A DNA stretch of 64,000 nucleotides from Pseudofrankia saprophytica (GCF_000235425.2 NZ_KI912266.1:736273-800272); one strand, 5' to 3'. Positions 17,512 to 26,390 are shown, counted from the first letter of the stretch. Notes: a model not told the origin generated them from the letters alone. Numbers and translations are program-made.

Positions 17512-18015
17512 ATGAGATTCAGGCGACTGGCGGCCGTCGGGGTGGCACTGGCGACTGCCTTCGGGGCGTCGATGCTGGCCGCTGCTCCTGCGTCGGCCGA
17601 CGGATACTGCGGCAAGGTCCTGACGGGTGGCTGGTCCGAGGTGAGGAAGAACGCTGACGGGTCGCCGTGGCATCCGATGTATCCAATGTCCTGGGATGGC
17701 AGGGTCGACACGGCAGCAGAGGTCGTCCTGTGGGCCAAGAGGTCCGGAGACGGCGCCGACCTCCTGATCCAGTTCCGCAACCTCCGGGCGAACAGCAAGA
17801 CCGGCGTGATCGGCAAGGTTGGCAGGAGCCAGGACGCGCAAGATCTCGGGATCACCGGCACCATCGGTGCGGCGCCCAACGGCGCCTGGTGCTCGAGTGT
17901 CGTCCACGCCCCCAGTTCGACCGGGACCTACATCTACTCGTCCCTCCTCTACTACGTGAACGGTGTGCCCTTCGGCGCCGGCCTCGATGGACTCATCAGG
18001 GTCTACTACGCCTGA
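17512..18015 (+). CDS. Secreted protein, unknown function
   Basis: The 167-residue product has a typical Sec signal peptide (MRFRRLAAVGVALATAF, cleavage after APASA near residue 28). The mature part has Cys at about residues 33 and 124, which could form a disulfide, and aromatic-rich beta-like stretches (GTYIYSSLLYYVNG). ATG 17512 follows GAAGAGGGG at a good distance. I do not recognise a domain. It stands alone, with a hairpin terminator downstream. Confidence 0.7.
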   Translation: MRFRRLAAVGVALATAFGASMLAAAPASADGYCGKVLTGGWSEVRKNADGSPWHPMYPMSWDGRVDTAAEVVLWAKRSGDGADLLIQFRNLRANSKTGVIGKVGRSQDAQDLGITGTIGAAPNGAWCSSVVHAPSSTGTYIYSSLLYYVNGVPFGAGLDGLIRVYYA

Positions 18016-18115
18016 TCGCTCGCTCGGAGGAGCCGCGCGCGTTCATCACGGGGACGGCCGCTGACCAGTTCGGAGCGCGCGCCCCGTGTCAGCGTCCGCC
18101 GAGCTGATCCGAATC

Positions 18116-18146
18116 GGACGCCCGCCAGCGCTGCCGGCGGGCGTCC
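18116..18146 (+). terminator. Terminator-like hairpin
   Basis: GGACGCCCGCC and GGCGGGCGTCC form a perfect 11-bp stem around a 9-base loop, about 100 bases after the secreted-protein gene. No T-tract follows, as is common in high-GC actinobacteria. Confidence 0.55.
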
Positions 18147-18601
18147 GTCCGTTTCCGCTCAGGCAGGGCCCGGATCCATCTGTCCGAGGGTCCCAAGCCT
18201 GAAAGCACCCGGCCTCACGCCGCCACCACCTACCTCGACGCCACGCACACCGACATCCCTGCACCCCCACGTTGAAACGGAAACTGGCCGGGCCCGGCCC
18301 GGCCCGGCCGGGCAGCGCCGCTGTCATCCAGGCTGACCGGGCACGGTGCCCTGCGGCCCGCCCAGCCGTGACGGGAGCGCCTGGATCACAGGGCCTGGAA
18401 CTGGTCGGCCCGGTCGTTGTCGCTGTTACCGACGTACGACGACTGGCTGTGAGCCGTCATCGTCCACCCCCGTAGTTGATGTTTTCGTAGAAACAGGGTG
18501 CTGCTGCACCGCGGGCGGGCCAGGCGGCGCGCGCAGGACCAGGTCATCGGTGTGGTGCGCGGCGGCGCCGCCGTCGGGTACGCGGCGCGCGGATCGGTCA
18601 G
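18147..18601. other. Intergenic region, nothing supported
   Basis: About 450 bases lie between the hairpin and the 3' end of the LysR gene. A CCGGGCCCGG-type run (about 18290-18315) could fold, but I see no gene, promoter or repeat family. Confidence 0.4.
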
Positions 18602-19513
18602 CTACGTGGCCCCCTGCGTGGGTTCGGGCTTACCGGCCGCCGGGCCGCCGAGCGTTCGAACGATGCGCGCGATCTCGGCGCGAGCCGGTGAGTCGGGCAG
18701 CCAGCGTGCCTCGTAGTCGATGGCGATCGGCGTGCCGTCCAGCACCACCGACCGGACCGGAACGCTGTCTGTCACCTTGCTGCCTGGCAGCAGCGCGGAG
18801 CCCAGGCCGAGGGTGACCCAGTCCTGGACGACGCGACAGTCGTCGGCCTTCCCCGGGTAGCAGGGCAACGGGATGCCGGCTGCGGCGAACAGCTCGCGGG
18901 TGAAGGGCGCCAGGCCGCAGCTGTCCGTCGGCAGGATCAGCGGCACCCTTGTGGTCTCTCGCAGCTCGATCGCCCCGCCGGCGTCTCGGTCCGCGCCACC
19001 ACCGGCGGTGGGCAGGAACACGATCGGCACCCGGGCCACCGTGGCTCGCGCGGCCTCGGGCGCGGCCAGGTTCGGCGGGCTGACCGCGGGCACCAGGACC
19101 AGGTCGAGCGCGGAGTCGGCGAGCTCGCGGTGCAGCTGCGCCATCGGGGCCGCCCGCAGTACCAGCTCCGTCCCGGCGACCTCGACGGCGCGGCCCAGCA
19201 GGTCGCGGTCCACCAGCGTCGACACGCCGACCCGCAGCGGCCGGGGTCCCTCCACCGCGGCCAGCCGGGCCTCCGCCCGGACGGCATCCAGCGCCTGGAC
19301 CGCGGCGTCGACCAGCGGCAGCATCCGCTTCCCGAACGAGGTCAGGCTCGTGCCACGGGTGGTTCGGTCGAACAGCCGGCCACCGAGCGTCCGTTCCAGC
19401 GCGGCGATCCCGTTGGACAACGCCGGCTGGGTGACCGCGCAGGCCCGCGCGGCGGCGCTGAACGACCCCTCCCGGACGACCGCCCTGGCGTACCTCAGGT
19501 GCGCCAGGTTCAC
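18602..19513 (-). CDS. LysR-family transcriptional regulator
   Basis: The 303-residue product has an N-terminal winged HTH (residues 1-60: RYARAVVREGSFSAAARACA, then TQPALSNGIAALERTLGG). A two-lobed effector-binding domain follows, with RVGVSTLVDRDLLG and SALLPG motifs. Length is normal. LysR proteins usually activate a divergent gene in response to a metabolite. The divergent gene here is the DinB/mycothiol protein at 19690, so that is the likely target. Confidence 0.85.
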   Translation of the reverse strand: MNLAHLRYARAVVREGSFSAAARACAVTQPALSNGIAALERTLGGRLFDRTTRGTSLTSFGKRMLPLVDAAVQALDAVRAEARLAAVEGPRPLRVGVSTLVDRDLLGRAVEVAGTELVLRAAPMAQLHRELADSALDLVLVPAVSPPNLAAPEAARATVARVPIVFLPTAGGGADRDAGGAIELRETTRVPLILPTDSCGLAPFTRELFAAAGIPLPCYPGKADDCRVVQDWVTLGLGSALLPGSKVTDSVPVRSVVLDGTPIAIDYEARWLPDSPARAEIARIVRTLGGPAAGKPEPTQGAT

Positions 19514-19689
19514 GACTGCTCATTCATGGCTGTTATGGCTCCATTCCGAGGTCGCGGCTACCGGCCCAGGCCGACGGAGCCTAGCTTCATTGCTGGCCAG
19601 CCGATATCTCGACGCTGGCACAGGGGTCCGGTCCAGCGTAGGTCCGGGCGTCGTCGAAGAAAACCATTACCTATGGCTTGGGAGCCGTC

Positions 19690-20286
19690 ATGACCTCGTA
19701 CGACATCCTCGTGGCCGCCGAGCATCGGTTGGTCGAGCTGATCGGGTCGTTCACTCGCGACGAGCTCGCCCGTCCCACCCCGTGCGCAGGCTGGGACGTT
19801 CGTGCCCTCGTCAGCCACACACTCGCCGGCATCGAGATCTTCGCCTCCACGGTGGACGGCGGCCCAGCACCGACCGCCGAGATGATGTTCTCCGGCACCG
19901 ACCTGCTCGGCGACGACCCGGCCGGCGCGGCGAAGCGGGCCGTTACCCGATCGCAGGCCGCGTGGGCCGACCTGGCCGACCCGGAACGCGAGCTGACCAC
20001 GATCCTCGGCCCGCTGCCAGCCGGTGAGATGCTCGCGATCAGCGCGTTCGCGACCGTCGTGCACGCCTGGGACCTCACGCTCGCCACCAACCGACCGGTT
20101 CGCGAACTGCCAGGCGACCTGCTCGCGCACGCCGACGACGTCGCCCGCCGGTACGTCCCGACGCTGCGCGCCGGCGACGACCACAGCCTGTTCCAGCCGG
20201 AGATCCCGGCCCCCGCGGACGCGAACCCTACGCAGCGACTGATGGCGTTCCTCGGCCGCGACCCGCTCTCCGACGCCGCTCGGTGA
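19690..20286 (+). CDS. TIGR03086-type DinB/mycothiol-dependent isomerase-like protein
   Basis: The 198-residue product starts at ATG 19690 after GGGAG. It has the N-terminal four-helix pattern of the mycothiol-dependent maleylpyruvate isomerase family (TPCAGWDVRALVSHTLAG) and the later HAWDLTLATNRP block. The His residues at 'SHT' and 'HAWD' plus an acidic residue would bind a metal. The family uses mycothiol as cofactor in actinobacteria. The substrate is unknown. Its divergent LysR neighbour suggests inducible expression. Confidence 0.75.
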   Translation: MTSYDILVAAEHRLVELIGSFTRDELARPTPCAGWDVRALVSHTLAGIEIFASTVDGGPAPTAEMMFSGTDLLGDDPAGAAKRAVTRSQAAWADLADPERELTTILGPLPAGEMLAISAFATVVHAWDLTLATNRPVRELPGDLLAHADDVARRYVPTLRAGDDHSLFQPEIPAPADANPTQRLMAFLGRDPLSDAAR

Positions 20287-20359
20287 CCGACGGCAAGCCG
20301 ACGCGGTCAACCAGCGCGACTGCCGCGGTGCTCGTGGCGGTCTCAGCAGGGCGTAGGTG

Positions 20360-20788
20360 CTACGCACGTGCGCCGTCCCGGCGCGGGTGCCACCACAACA
20401 ACGGCGCGATGAACACGACGGGCAGGGCGCAGGCTGTGCTCACCTGGCGGAAGGTGAGATCGCCGGTGGACAGGTAGTACAGCGTGGCCACCCAGTCGAC
20501 CAGCTGGACGAAGATCATCGTGTTGATCCAGGCGACGTGGCGGCGTGGCGCCCGCGATGCGACGAACATGCCGGCTGCGTAGCCGAGGAACCGTGCCGCC
20601 AGCATCACGTTGAGCCAGTGCGCCCAGGCGGGCGCGTCTGGTGTCAGGCCGAACAGGTGCCGCGCGATCGACGGCACCAGCAGGAAGAGCGCCCCGAAGC
20701 CGAGCTGCGAGGCGCCGATGACGAGGAGGCTGACACGCAACGGCGTGCTGGCTGTGTCGGTTCGTTCGAGCATGGTCGTCACTGTCAT
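20360..20788 (-). CDS. Small integral membrane protein
   Basis: The 142-residue product has four hydrophobic helices (LLVIGASQLGFGALFLL; WLNVMLAARFLGYAAGM; FVQLVDWVATLYYL; LPVVFIAPLLWW), like small DoxX/DUF4345-type membrane proteins. I cannot fix the family. ATG 20788 and ATG 20773 are both possible starts, neither with a strong ribosome-binding site. It is divergent from the HxlR regulator at 20856, 67 bases away, which makes it the likely regulated target. Confidence 0.65.
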   Translation of the reverse strand: MTVTTMLERTDTASTPLRVSLLVIGASQLGFGALFLLVPSIARHLFGLTPDAPAWAHWLNVMLAARFLGYAAGMFVASRAPRRHVAWINTMIFVQLVDWVATLYYLSTGDLTFRQVSTACALPVVFIAPLLWWHPRRDGARA

Positions 20789-20855
20789 GGGCGGGACCGT
20801 ACGGACGACCCAGACTGGGTTGTCAAATAGTGAAGCAGTATCAGAAAATGAACCA

Positions 20856-21269
20856 ATGGCGCTGACAAGGCAGGACGCTGCGGCGGCCAGCTGTGAGGAC
20901 GAGACCTGTCCGATCGCCCGAGCCGTCCGGGTGCTCGACGGCAAGTGGACCATGCTGATCATCCGGGACCTGCTCGGTGGGGTTCGACGGTTCTCCGAGC
21001 TGCGGGCCTCGCTGGTTGGCATCAGTCCGAAGACGCTCACAGACCGCCTCCGAGAGCTGGAGGGCGGCGGTCTGGTGACACGCACGGTCTACGCCGAGAT
21101 CCCGCCGCGGGTGGAGTACCGGCTGACCGAGACCGGCCGACGGCTGGGGCCCGTCGTGGACGCGCTCGCCGTCTGGGGTGCCGGCCTCGCTGACGGCCCA
21201 CGCGAGGCCGCGGGCACAGTCGGGACCAGAACGTCGGCGCACACATCCGCAGCCGGGCCGCAGGTCTGA
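20856..21269 (+). CDS. HxlR-family transcriptional regulator
   Basis: The 137-residue product has the HxlR/MarR-like winged helix. A conserved Cys lies near the N-terminus in ETCPIARAVRVLDGKWTMLI, followed by RRFSELRASL, ISPKTLTDRLRELE and the wing VEYRLTETGRRL. Family members with this Cys often sense aldehydes or thiol stress. It is divergent from the membrane protein at 20788 and probably controls it. The last 25 residues are disordered. Confidence 0.85.
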   Translation: MALTRQDAAAASCEDETCPIARAVRVLDGKWTMLIIRDLLGGVRRFSELRASLVGISPKTLTDRLRELEGGGLVTRTVYAEIPPRVEYRLTETGRRLGPVVDALAVWGAGLADGPREAAGTVGTRTSAHTSAAGPQV

Positions 21270-21408
21270 ATGTGGCCGTTCGGCCACGGGCGGATCCCCT
21301 CCGTGCCACCCGGGTCGACCGACAACACGGACTTGGCAACGCTTCGTATGCCGGGCTGTCCCGGTTGCCGTCGGTTTAATGTCGTTCGTCCCGTGAAATG
21401 GGACCGCC

Positions 21409-21819
21409 ATGGTTCATGGACCAGAGTGGGTCGACGCGGCACCGGTGGAGCGGTTCAGCCTTCCCGCCAGCGCGCGGTCGCCGGGCCAGGCGAGGGTTCG
21501 CCTCGGCCCGGTCCTGCGCCGGCTGGGGGTCGATGACGAGCTGGCCGACCTGGTCCTTCTGCTGACCAGCGAGCTGGTCACCAACGCCGTGCTGCACGGC
21601 CATGGTGAGCCCGTGGTGGAGGTGCGCGCGACGGTGGCGACGCTGTGGGTAGGAGTTGAGGACCCGGACAGCCGGTTGCCGCGGGTGCAGCAGGTCGACA
21701 GCGGCGCGCTGGGCGGGCGAGGGCTGCACCTGGTGGACAGCCTGGCCCGTGACTGGGGCGCGGAGCCGATCGCCGGGGATGGCAAGACGGTCTGGTTCCA
21801 CCTGGCGCGATCAGGCTAG
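21409..21819 (+). CDS. Anti-sigma-factor-type histidine-kinase-like ATPase (RsbW family)
   Basis: The 136-residue product is a stand-alone GHKL ATPase domain. The N-box is LTSELVTNAVLHG, and the G-boxes are WVGVEDPDSRLP and GGRGLHLVDSLA. Proteins of this type bind and inhibit sigma factors or phosphorylate anti-sigma antagonists. The gene lies 117 bases before a SpoIIE/PP2C phosphatase on the same strand, the usual partner in partner-switching stress-response modules. No sigma factor or STAS antagonist gene is next to it. Confidence 0.85.
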   Translation: MVHGPEWVDAAPVERFSLPASARSPGQARVRLGPVLRRLGVDDELADLVLLLTSELVTNAVLHGHGEPVVEVRATVATLWVGVEDPDSRLPRVQQVDSGALGGRGLHLVDSLARDWGAEPIAGDGKTVWFHLARSG

Positions 21820-21936
21820 GCCGTCGGTGGGAGTCCTCATCGGAGGGTTCTGACTGGCCCCGGCCGGAAAGATCAATCGGTGAGACGAATCGATTGCTGA
21901 CGGCGGGTGATATCGGTGCGGGATGGGGAGAGCCGC

Positions 21937-23127
21937 ATGCTCGGCGTGCTGCTGGACCTGGGCCGGCTGGCGGCCCTCGAGCAGCTGCCGGACATGATGG
22001 CCGAGCACGCCGCGGCCGTGGGGCTGGACCGGCTTGGGATCTACGTGTCGGACCTGCGTGGCGAGGTGCTGCGGGAACTGACCGGCCGTGGGCTGGACGC
22101 CGGTGAGGGTGGGGAGCGGTTCCGGGTCGACGGCACGCTACCCGGGCGGGCGTTCCGGGATGTCCGGACGCTGACCGGCGCGCCCGTCGGCGACACGGGG
22201 GCCGTGGTCCACTGGGCGCCCATTCTGGACGGGACCGAACGGCTTGGCGTGCTGCGCGCCGGACTGAGACCCGGTGACACCGACGCAGAGCGGGCGCTGC
22301 GTGACCTGGCGGCGCTCACAGGCCTGCTCCTGGTCAGCAAGCGGGGGGTCAGTGACTCCTATGCCCGGCTGGTACGCACACGGCCGATGACGGTCGCCGC
22401 GGAGATGCAGTGGCAGCTGATGCCGCAGACGTCGTTCGCCACTCGGGATGTCGTCGTCGGTGCCGCGATGGAGCCGGCGTACGAGTTCGGCGGTGACGCG
22501 TTCGACTACGCCGTGGCCGGGGATGTCCTGCACCTGGCCGTGTTCGACGCGATGGGTCACGACACCACCGCGGGGCTTGCCGCCAACCTGGCGGTCGCCG
22601 CGTGCCGCAGCCACCGCCGGGCGGGCGCCGATCTCGTCACGATCAGCCGGGAGATCGAACGGGTCCTGCTCGACCAATTCGACGCCACCAGCTACGTCAC
22701 CGGGATCATCGCCGACCTCGACACCACCACCGGGCTGCTGACGTGGATCAACCACGGCCACCACCCGCCGGTGGTCGTGCGCGGCGGCCGGTGGATCAGC
22801 GAGCTGCTCTGCCCGGCCGCGCACCCGCTGGGCACCGATCTCGGCCTGCCCGCGACCCTGTGCCGGGAGCACCTCGAGCCCGGCGACCGGCTGCTGCTCT
22901 ACACCGACGGCGTCACCGAGGCGCGCGACGCGTCCGGCCGCGAGTTCGGGCTCGGCCGGTTCGTGGACTTCGTCGTGCGCCATCACGCCGATGGTCTCGT
23001 GGTCTCCGAGACCCTGCGCCGACTGATGCGGGCGCTGCTCGACCACCACCACGGCCGGCTTCAGGACGACGCGACCGTGGTGTTCGTCGAGTGGCCGGGA
23101 GGCCACGACCGCAACACCAGGATCTGA
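21937..23127 (+). CDS. PP2C/SpoIIE-type serine phosphatase with N-terminal sensor region
   Basis: The 396-residue product has an N-terminal GAF-like region (about residues 10-135, LAALEQLPDMMAEHAAAVG), followed by the SpoIIE phosphatase domain. Metal-binding Asp residues appear in FGGDAFDYAV and FDAMGHDTTAG, and later in LYTDGVTEARD and LQDDATVVFVEW. It would dephosphorylate an anti-sigma antagonist and switch on a stress regulon, with the ATPase upstream as its counterpart. I chose ATG 21937 because GGGGAGA lies 5 bases upstream. A GTG at 21907 is also in frame. Confidence 0.85.
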   Translation: MLGVLLDLGRLAALEQLPDMMAEHAAAVGLDRLGIYVSDLRGEVLRELTGRGLDAGEGGERFRVDGTLPGRAFRDVRTLTGAPVGDTGAVVHWAPILDGTERLGVLRAGLRPGDTDAERALRDLAALTGLLLVSKRGVSDSYARLVRTRPMTVAAEMQWQLMPQTSFATRDVVVGAAMEPAYEFGGDAFDYAVAGDVLHLAVFDAMGHDTTAGLAANLAVAACRSHRRAGADLVTISREIERVLLDQFDATSYVTGIIADLDTTTGLLTWINHGHHPPVVVRGGRWISELLCPAAHPLGTDLGLPATLCREHLEPGDRLLLYTDGVTEARDASGREFGLGRFVDFVVRHHADGLVVSETLRRLMRALLDHHHGRLQDDATVVFVEWPGGHDRNTRI

Positions 23128-23353
23128 TCCGAGCGGCCAGCGGCCCCTAGGACGGCGCATCACCCGCGCCGAGCCGTGTATCTGGCTCGTCTGGCGGACG
23201 CCGTTCGGTCGCCCTGGCGGCGGCCTGGGGATGAATCGGTCACGGCGGGGAGGCAACGCGGAGGCCTGGGGCTTGGCGGTTCTCGCGCTCCGACGGTTTG
23301 TCCGCATGTCCCGGGGCAGGGGGATGGGCGGATCCGGATGGGGGGAGACCCCT

Positions 23354-23580
23354 GATGGCTGGCACTGCGGCCGAGATGACGACGCGAAAACCGGTCACGG
23401 GTGACACCGGAGACTCTGATCGACGACGCTGCCGAGCTGAGGCGGCTTCGCGCCGTGCGACGGCTTCCGGTCGTGAAGGGGGCGGCTCCGGTCGGCGTCG
23501 TCAGTCTTGGCGATCTGGCGGTCGAGGGCGATGAGGAGTCGGTGCTCGGCCAGGTCAGTGCGATGCCCGGCAACCGCTGA
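23354..23580 (+). pseudogene. CBS-domain protein with a frameshift
   Basis: ATG 23354 follows GGGGGGAGA and opens a frame reading AAEMTTRKPVT. The natural continuation (VTPETLIDDAAELRRLRAVR, then RLPVVKGAAPVGVVSLGDLA) is in a different frame from 23401 to the stop at 23580. Removing one G near 23398-23402 would join them into a CBS domain of about 75 residues. CBS domains bind adenosyl ligands. It lies 55 bases upstream of the ferritin-like pair and may once have belonged to that operon. A sequencing error is possible. Confidence 0.65.
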
Positions 23581-23635
23581 CTACCAGGTCGCCCTGGTAT
23601 GTCCAACCTAAGGGCGGCCGCCACGGGAGGACCTG

Positions 23636-24850
23636 ATGGGTTTCAATCCCTTGCAGGAGAAGGGCATTTCGCTCGACGACCAGGTGCGGAACTGGTCCGA
23701 GCTGAACGTCGAGCCGTATGACAAGGCCGACGTCGACCCGTACACCCGGTGCCGGGTGATCGCCATGAACGGCCTCGAAGTGGAGGCTGTGTTCTTCAGC
23801 CACCAGTTCAACCGGCACATCGACGTGCCCGAGGTGAAGGCGGCGCTGGCCGAGACCCGGGCGATCGAGCAGCAGCAGCAGAAGGCGGTGAACTGGCTGA
23901 TTCCGGGCGAGGAGACCACGCTGGAGGTGACGCTCGGCTACGAGCAGGAGGCCGTGGACCTGACGGCGTGGTTGGCCCGCTCCGAGCCGGACCCCTATCT
24001 GAAGCAGACCTACGACTTCGGCCTGCTGGAGGACTTCGACCACCTGTACCGGTACGCCAACCTCTACGAGCTGCTGGAGGGCAAGCAGGCCGAGGGCGTG
24101 GTGCGCCGGCTCACCGAGGTCATGCCGGGCCGGCCGACGGCGAACGAGCACCGGGATCCGCGGGACAACATCCGCAAGCACTACGACAAGCACACGGCGG
24201 ATCCGCGCAGCCGGCTGCACGCGTTGACGATCACGGCGGCCGAGCAGCAGACGATGAACTTCTACATGACGATCGGCAACCGGTACATGGAGCCGTTGGC
24301 CCGTGGCCTCTATGCCGAGATCGGCATGGTCGAGGAGGAGCACGTCACGCAGTACGAGTCGATGCTGGACCCGGCTGAGAGCTGGTTCGAGCAGCTGGCC
24401 CTGCACGAGTACAACGAGTGCTACATGTACTACTCCTTCGCCGCGCAGGAGACGCATCCTCGGATCCGCGACCTGTGGAACCTGCATCTGGGGATGGAGA
24501 TCGAGCAGCTGCGGGTCGCCTGCGAGCTGATGAAGCGCTACGACGGACGGGATCCGGCCGAGGTGCTGCCGGTCGAGCTGCCCGAGCCGGTGGTGTTCGA
24601 ACCGAACAAGGCCTATGTCCGCGACGTCCTGGCGACCCAGATCGACCTGACCAGTCTCGGGACCGGTTACGTGATGGATTCGCACAAGCGCTTCCAGGAG
24701 CGTCTCGCGACGGTCAACACGGGCGGTGTGCCCAGCGAGCAGGTCATCGACGAGCATCGCGCTGGTTTTGGGACGGACTACCGGATCGAGACGGAAGGCC
24801 CGCACCCGGTCGAACGGCTGCGCGGCGACGCCTTCACCCGCTCCCGCTGA
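23636..24850 (+). CDS. Ferritin-like-fold protein, 404 aa
   Basis: ATG 23636 follows GGGAGG. The helical region from about residue 190 carries carboxylate/His motifs of a di-iron four-helix bundle: TAAEQQTMNFYMTIGNRYME, then EIGMVEEEHVTQYE, LALHEYNECYMYYSFAAQE and HLGMEIEQLR. The N-terminal 120 residues (FNPLQEKGISLDDQ...WSELNVEPYDK) are unrelated and unknown. It likely binds two metal ions and may act in iron storage, oxidation or oxidative stress. It is followed 109 bases later by a second ferritin-like protein, so the two probably form one unit. Confidence 0.65.
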   Translation: MGFNPLQEKGISLDDQVRNWSELNVEPYDKADVDPYTRCRVIAMNGLEVEAVFFSHQFNRHIDVPEVKAALAETRAIEQQQQKAVNWLIPGEETTLEVTLGYEQEAVDLTAWLARSEPDPYLKQTYDFGLLEDFDHLYRYANLYELLEGKQAEGVVRRLTEVMPGRPTANEHRDPRDNIRKHYDKHTADPRSRLHALTITAAEQQTMNFYMTIGNRYMEPLARGLYAEIGMVEEEHVTQYESMLDPAESWFEQLALHEYNECYMYYSFAAQETHPRIRDLWNLHLGMEIEQLRVACELMKRYDGRDPAEVLPVELPEPVVFEPNKAYVRDVLATQIDLTSLGTGYVMDSHKRFQERLATVNTGGVPSEQVIDEHRAGFGTDYRIETEGPHPVERLRGDAFTRSR

Positions 24851-24959
24851 CAGGCCGCTTCCATTCACTGGCGACGCGTTTGCCCGCCCGCCAGGCGCAA
24901 CCGCCCCCCCGGGCGGGCGGACACGTCGGACATCCAGCTCCCGAGAGGACTGAGCAGCC

Positions 24960-25664
24960 ATGCCGATCACCGCCGTCCGCCCTGAGACCGGAGCCACCAT
25001 CAGGCCAGGACCGATGGTCACCGTCCTTCCGGAACGGGAGGTCGCCGAGGACCGCTACACCGACTTCGCCGCGGACAGCGGCCTGAACGGACCATTCCTG
25101 GCCGACCAGCTGTCCGCGTTCGTCACCCACGAACGGATGGGCATCAACCTCGTGCGCACCCTGCATGCCCGGTCCGACAACCCGGCCCTGCGCGCGCGCT
25201 ACGCGGATCTCGAGGGAGAGACACTGCGCGCCGTCGGCGTCTGGGAGACGCTGATCGGTCAGCTGGGCGGGAGCCACCAGTACGCCAGCCCCGCCGGCCG
25301 GGCGACCGAGAGCCTCGACACCAAGGCGATCGAGGCGCTGCTGCTCAGCGGATCGGCCGACCCGCTCACCTTCGAGCAGGCCGGACTGCAGGCCTACCTG
25401 AGCGCAGCGCAGCTATGCGCCGCGAACGTGGACCTGCTCCAGGAACTGACTCGCGAGGCGGACGACGGCCAGGCCCGCGCCGTGATGAGCGACGCCGTCG
25501 CCGCCTTGGCTCCGGTGGTTCGTGAACACGTCGACTGGGCCACGCGGACGCTGACCCGGACCGCCATCACCCAGGCCAAGCATCCGTTCACCCAGAAGAT
25601 CGCCCGGGCCGCCGAGCGGGCGACCGACAAGGTCCGGACGGCCTTCGGCGGCTCCCAGGACTGA
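24960..25664 (+). CDS. Ferritin-like-fold protein, 234 aa
   Basis: ATG 24960 follows GAGAGGAC. The product is helical, with AFVTHERMGINLVRTLHAR, YADLEGETLRAVGVWETLI and a later helix pair (LSAAQLCAANVDLLQEL). The carboxylate and His pattern resembles a ferritin-like bundle, though fewer metal ligands are obvious than in the upstream partner. It is probably co-transcribed with 23636 and could form a hetero-oligomer with it. A hairpin repeat begins 17 bases after the stop. Confidence 0.55.
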   Translation: MPITAVRPETGATIRPGPMVTVLPEREVAEDRYTDFAADSGLNGPFLADQLSAFVTHERMGINLVRTLHARSDNPALRARYADLEGETLRAVGVWETLIGQLGGSHQYASPAGRATESLDTKAIEALLLSGSADPLTFEQAGLQAYLSAAQLCAANVDLLQELTREADDGQARAVMSDAVAALAPVVREHVDWATRTLTRTAITQAKHPFTQKIARAAERATDKVRTAFGGSQD

Positions 25665-25680
25665 GAGTCCCCGGCCGCAC

Positions 25681-25744
25681 GGCCATCACGTGTTTCCTCC
25701 TTCTCGAGTTCTTGGTCGTTCTCGAAAAGGATCACGCGATGGCC
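25681..25744. repeat. Hairpin repeat, copy 2 of 2
   Basis: This copy matches 3951-4013 over almost its full length, including TTCTCGAGTTCTT, CGTTCTCGAAA and ATCACGCGATGGCC. The outer dyad GGCCATCACG/CGCGATGGCC has one mismatch. It sits directly after the ferritin-like gene and could serve as its terminator. Confidence 0.5.
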
Positions 25745-25942
25745 GTCCGCGGTCTTCCGCCGGATTGGCTGCAAACCTGGCTGCCCGAAGCGCTCGGGCT
25801 CACCATGTCGCCAGTTATCATGGTCACGATGCTCCCGTTACGGTTCAGCAGCAGTACGGGCAAGGCTGTTTAGCAGGTTGCGCGACGTCGGGCAGGGACT
25901 TGCCGCATGGTTGGTAGTCGATGATGGAAGGCAGAAGATCTG

Positions 25943-26209
25943 TTGACGGAATATCCGGTGGCGCGTCAGCATGATCCTCGGGACCCCTGGTCCGTATACC
26001 ACTTCTCACAATCGAATCCCAAGGGCGCTGGTCAGGGTGACATAAGCGCCCTGCTCCGGCGGGTCGCTGACTCGATTGATGCACTGGGCGAGGTTGACGT
26101 TCAGGACCTGATGATGCATACCGAGGTCACGGCCGACGGCGACTGGCACTCGATCACGGTCTATTACGAACGCGCCGACGAAGACCGCGGCGCTGAACCT
26201 ACGGATTAA
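25943..26209 (+). CDS. Conserved hypothetical protein, 88 aa
   Basis: The product reads WSVYHFSQ, then ISALLRRVADSIDALGEVDVQDLMMHTEV and DGDWHSITVYYER. From memory, similar small actinobacterial proteins share the pattern of a helix LLRRVADSI followed by two strands ending in VYY. The function is unknown. TTG 25943 or GTG 25958 could be the start, with GGAAGG about 12 bases before TTG. It is soluble and stands alone just before the 26.3-kb att-like module. Confidence 0.6.
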   Translation: MTEYPVARQHDPRDPWSVYHFSQSNPKGAGQGDISALLRRVADSIDALGEVDVQDLMMHTEVTADGDWHSITVYYERADEDRGAEPTD

Positions 26210-26274
26210 GTCCCCGCCGGCCGGCGCACGCCGTGCGCTGATCGTAGGGCCGACCACACATCGCGGCCGCCCGG

Positions 26275-26390
26275 TCGGGAGATCGTCCAGGGTGATCCGC
26301 GGAGGTCGGCAGTCGTCCGCCATACCTGGTCACGGTCCTGCCCACGTCCGCCGGCGGCGCTCATCCGTCGGTGCCCGCGGGCTTGGCTGT
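26275..26390. repeat. attP-like module, copy at 26.3 kb
   Basis: ATCCGC, GTCGGC and GTCCGC lie at 26295, 26305 and 26315. GTCCGC recurs at 26346, exactly 51 bp after the first hexamer. Degenerate hexamers follow at 26363 and 26373, then CTTGGCTGTACC at 26382, 9 bp after the last. The core position (26275-26281) reads TCGGGAG and has no clear tRNA T-arm beside it. The module is weaker than the one at 34.13 kb but keeps the spacing and the CGGGCTTGGCTGTAC end word for word. Confidence 0.5.

Noticed and set aside
22138-23307. Minus-strand open frame opposite the PP2C phosphatase
   Set aside because: Shadow of the SpoIIE gene, with no coding signature.
23555-25021. Minus-strand open frame opposite the ferritin-like genes
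   Set aside because: Val/Leu/His-rich shadow without motif or ribosome-binding site. The plus genes have good starts and conserved motifs.
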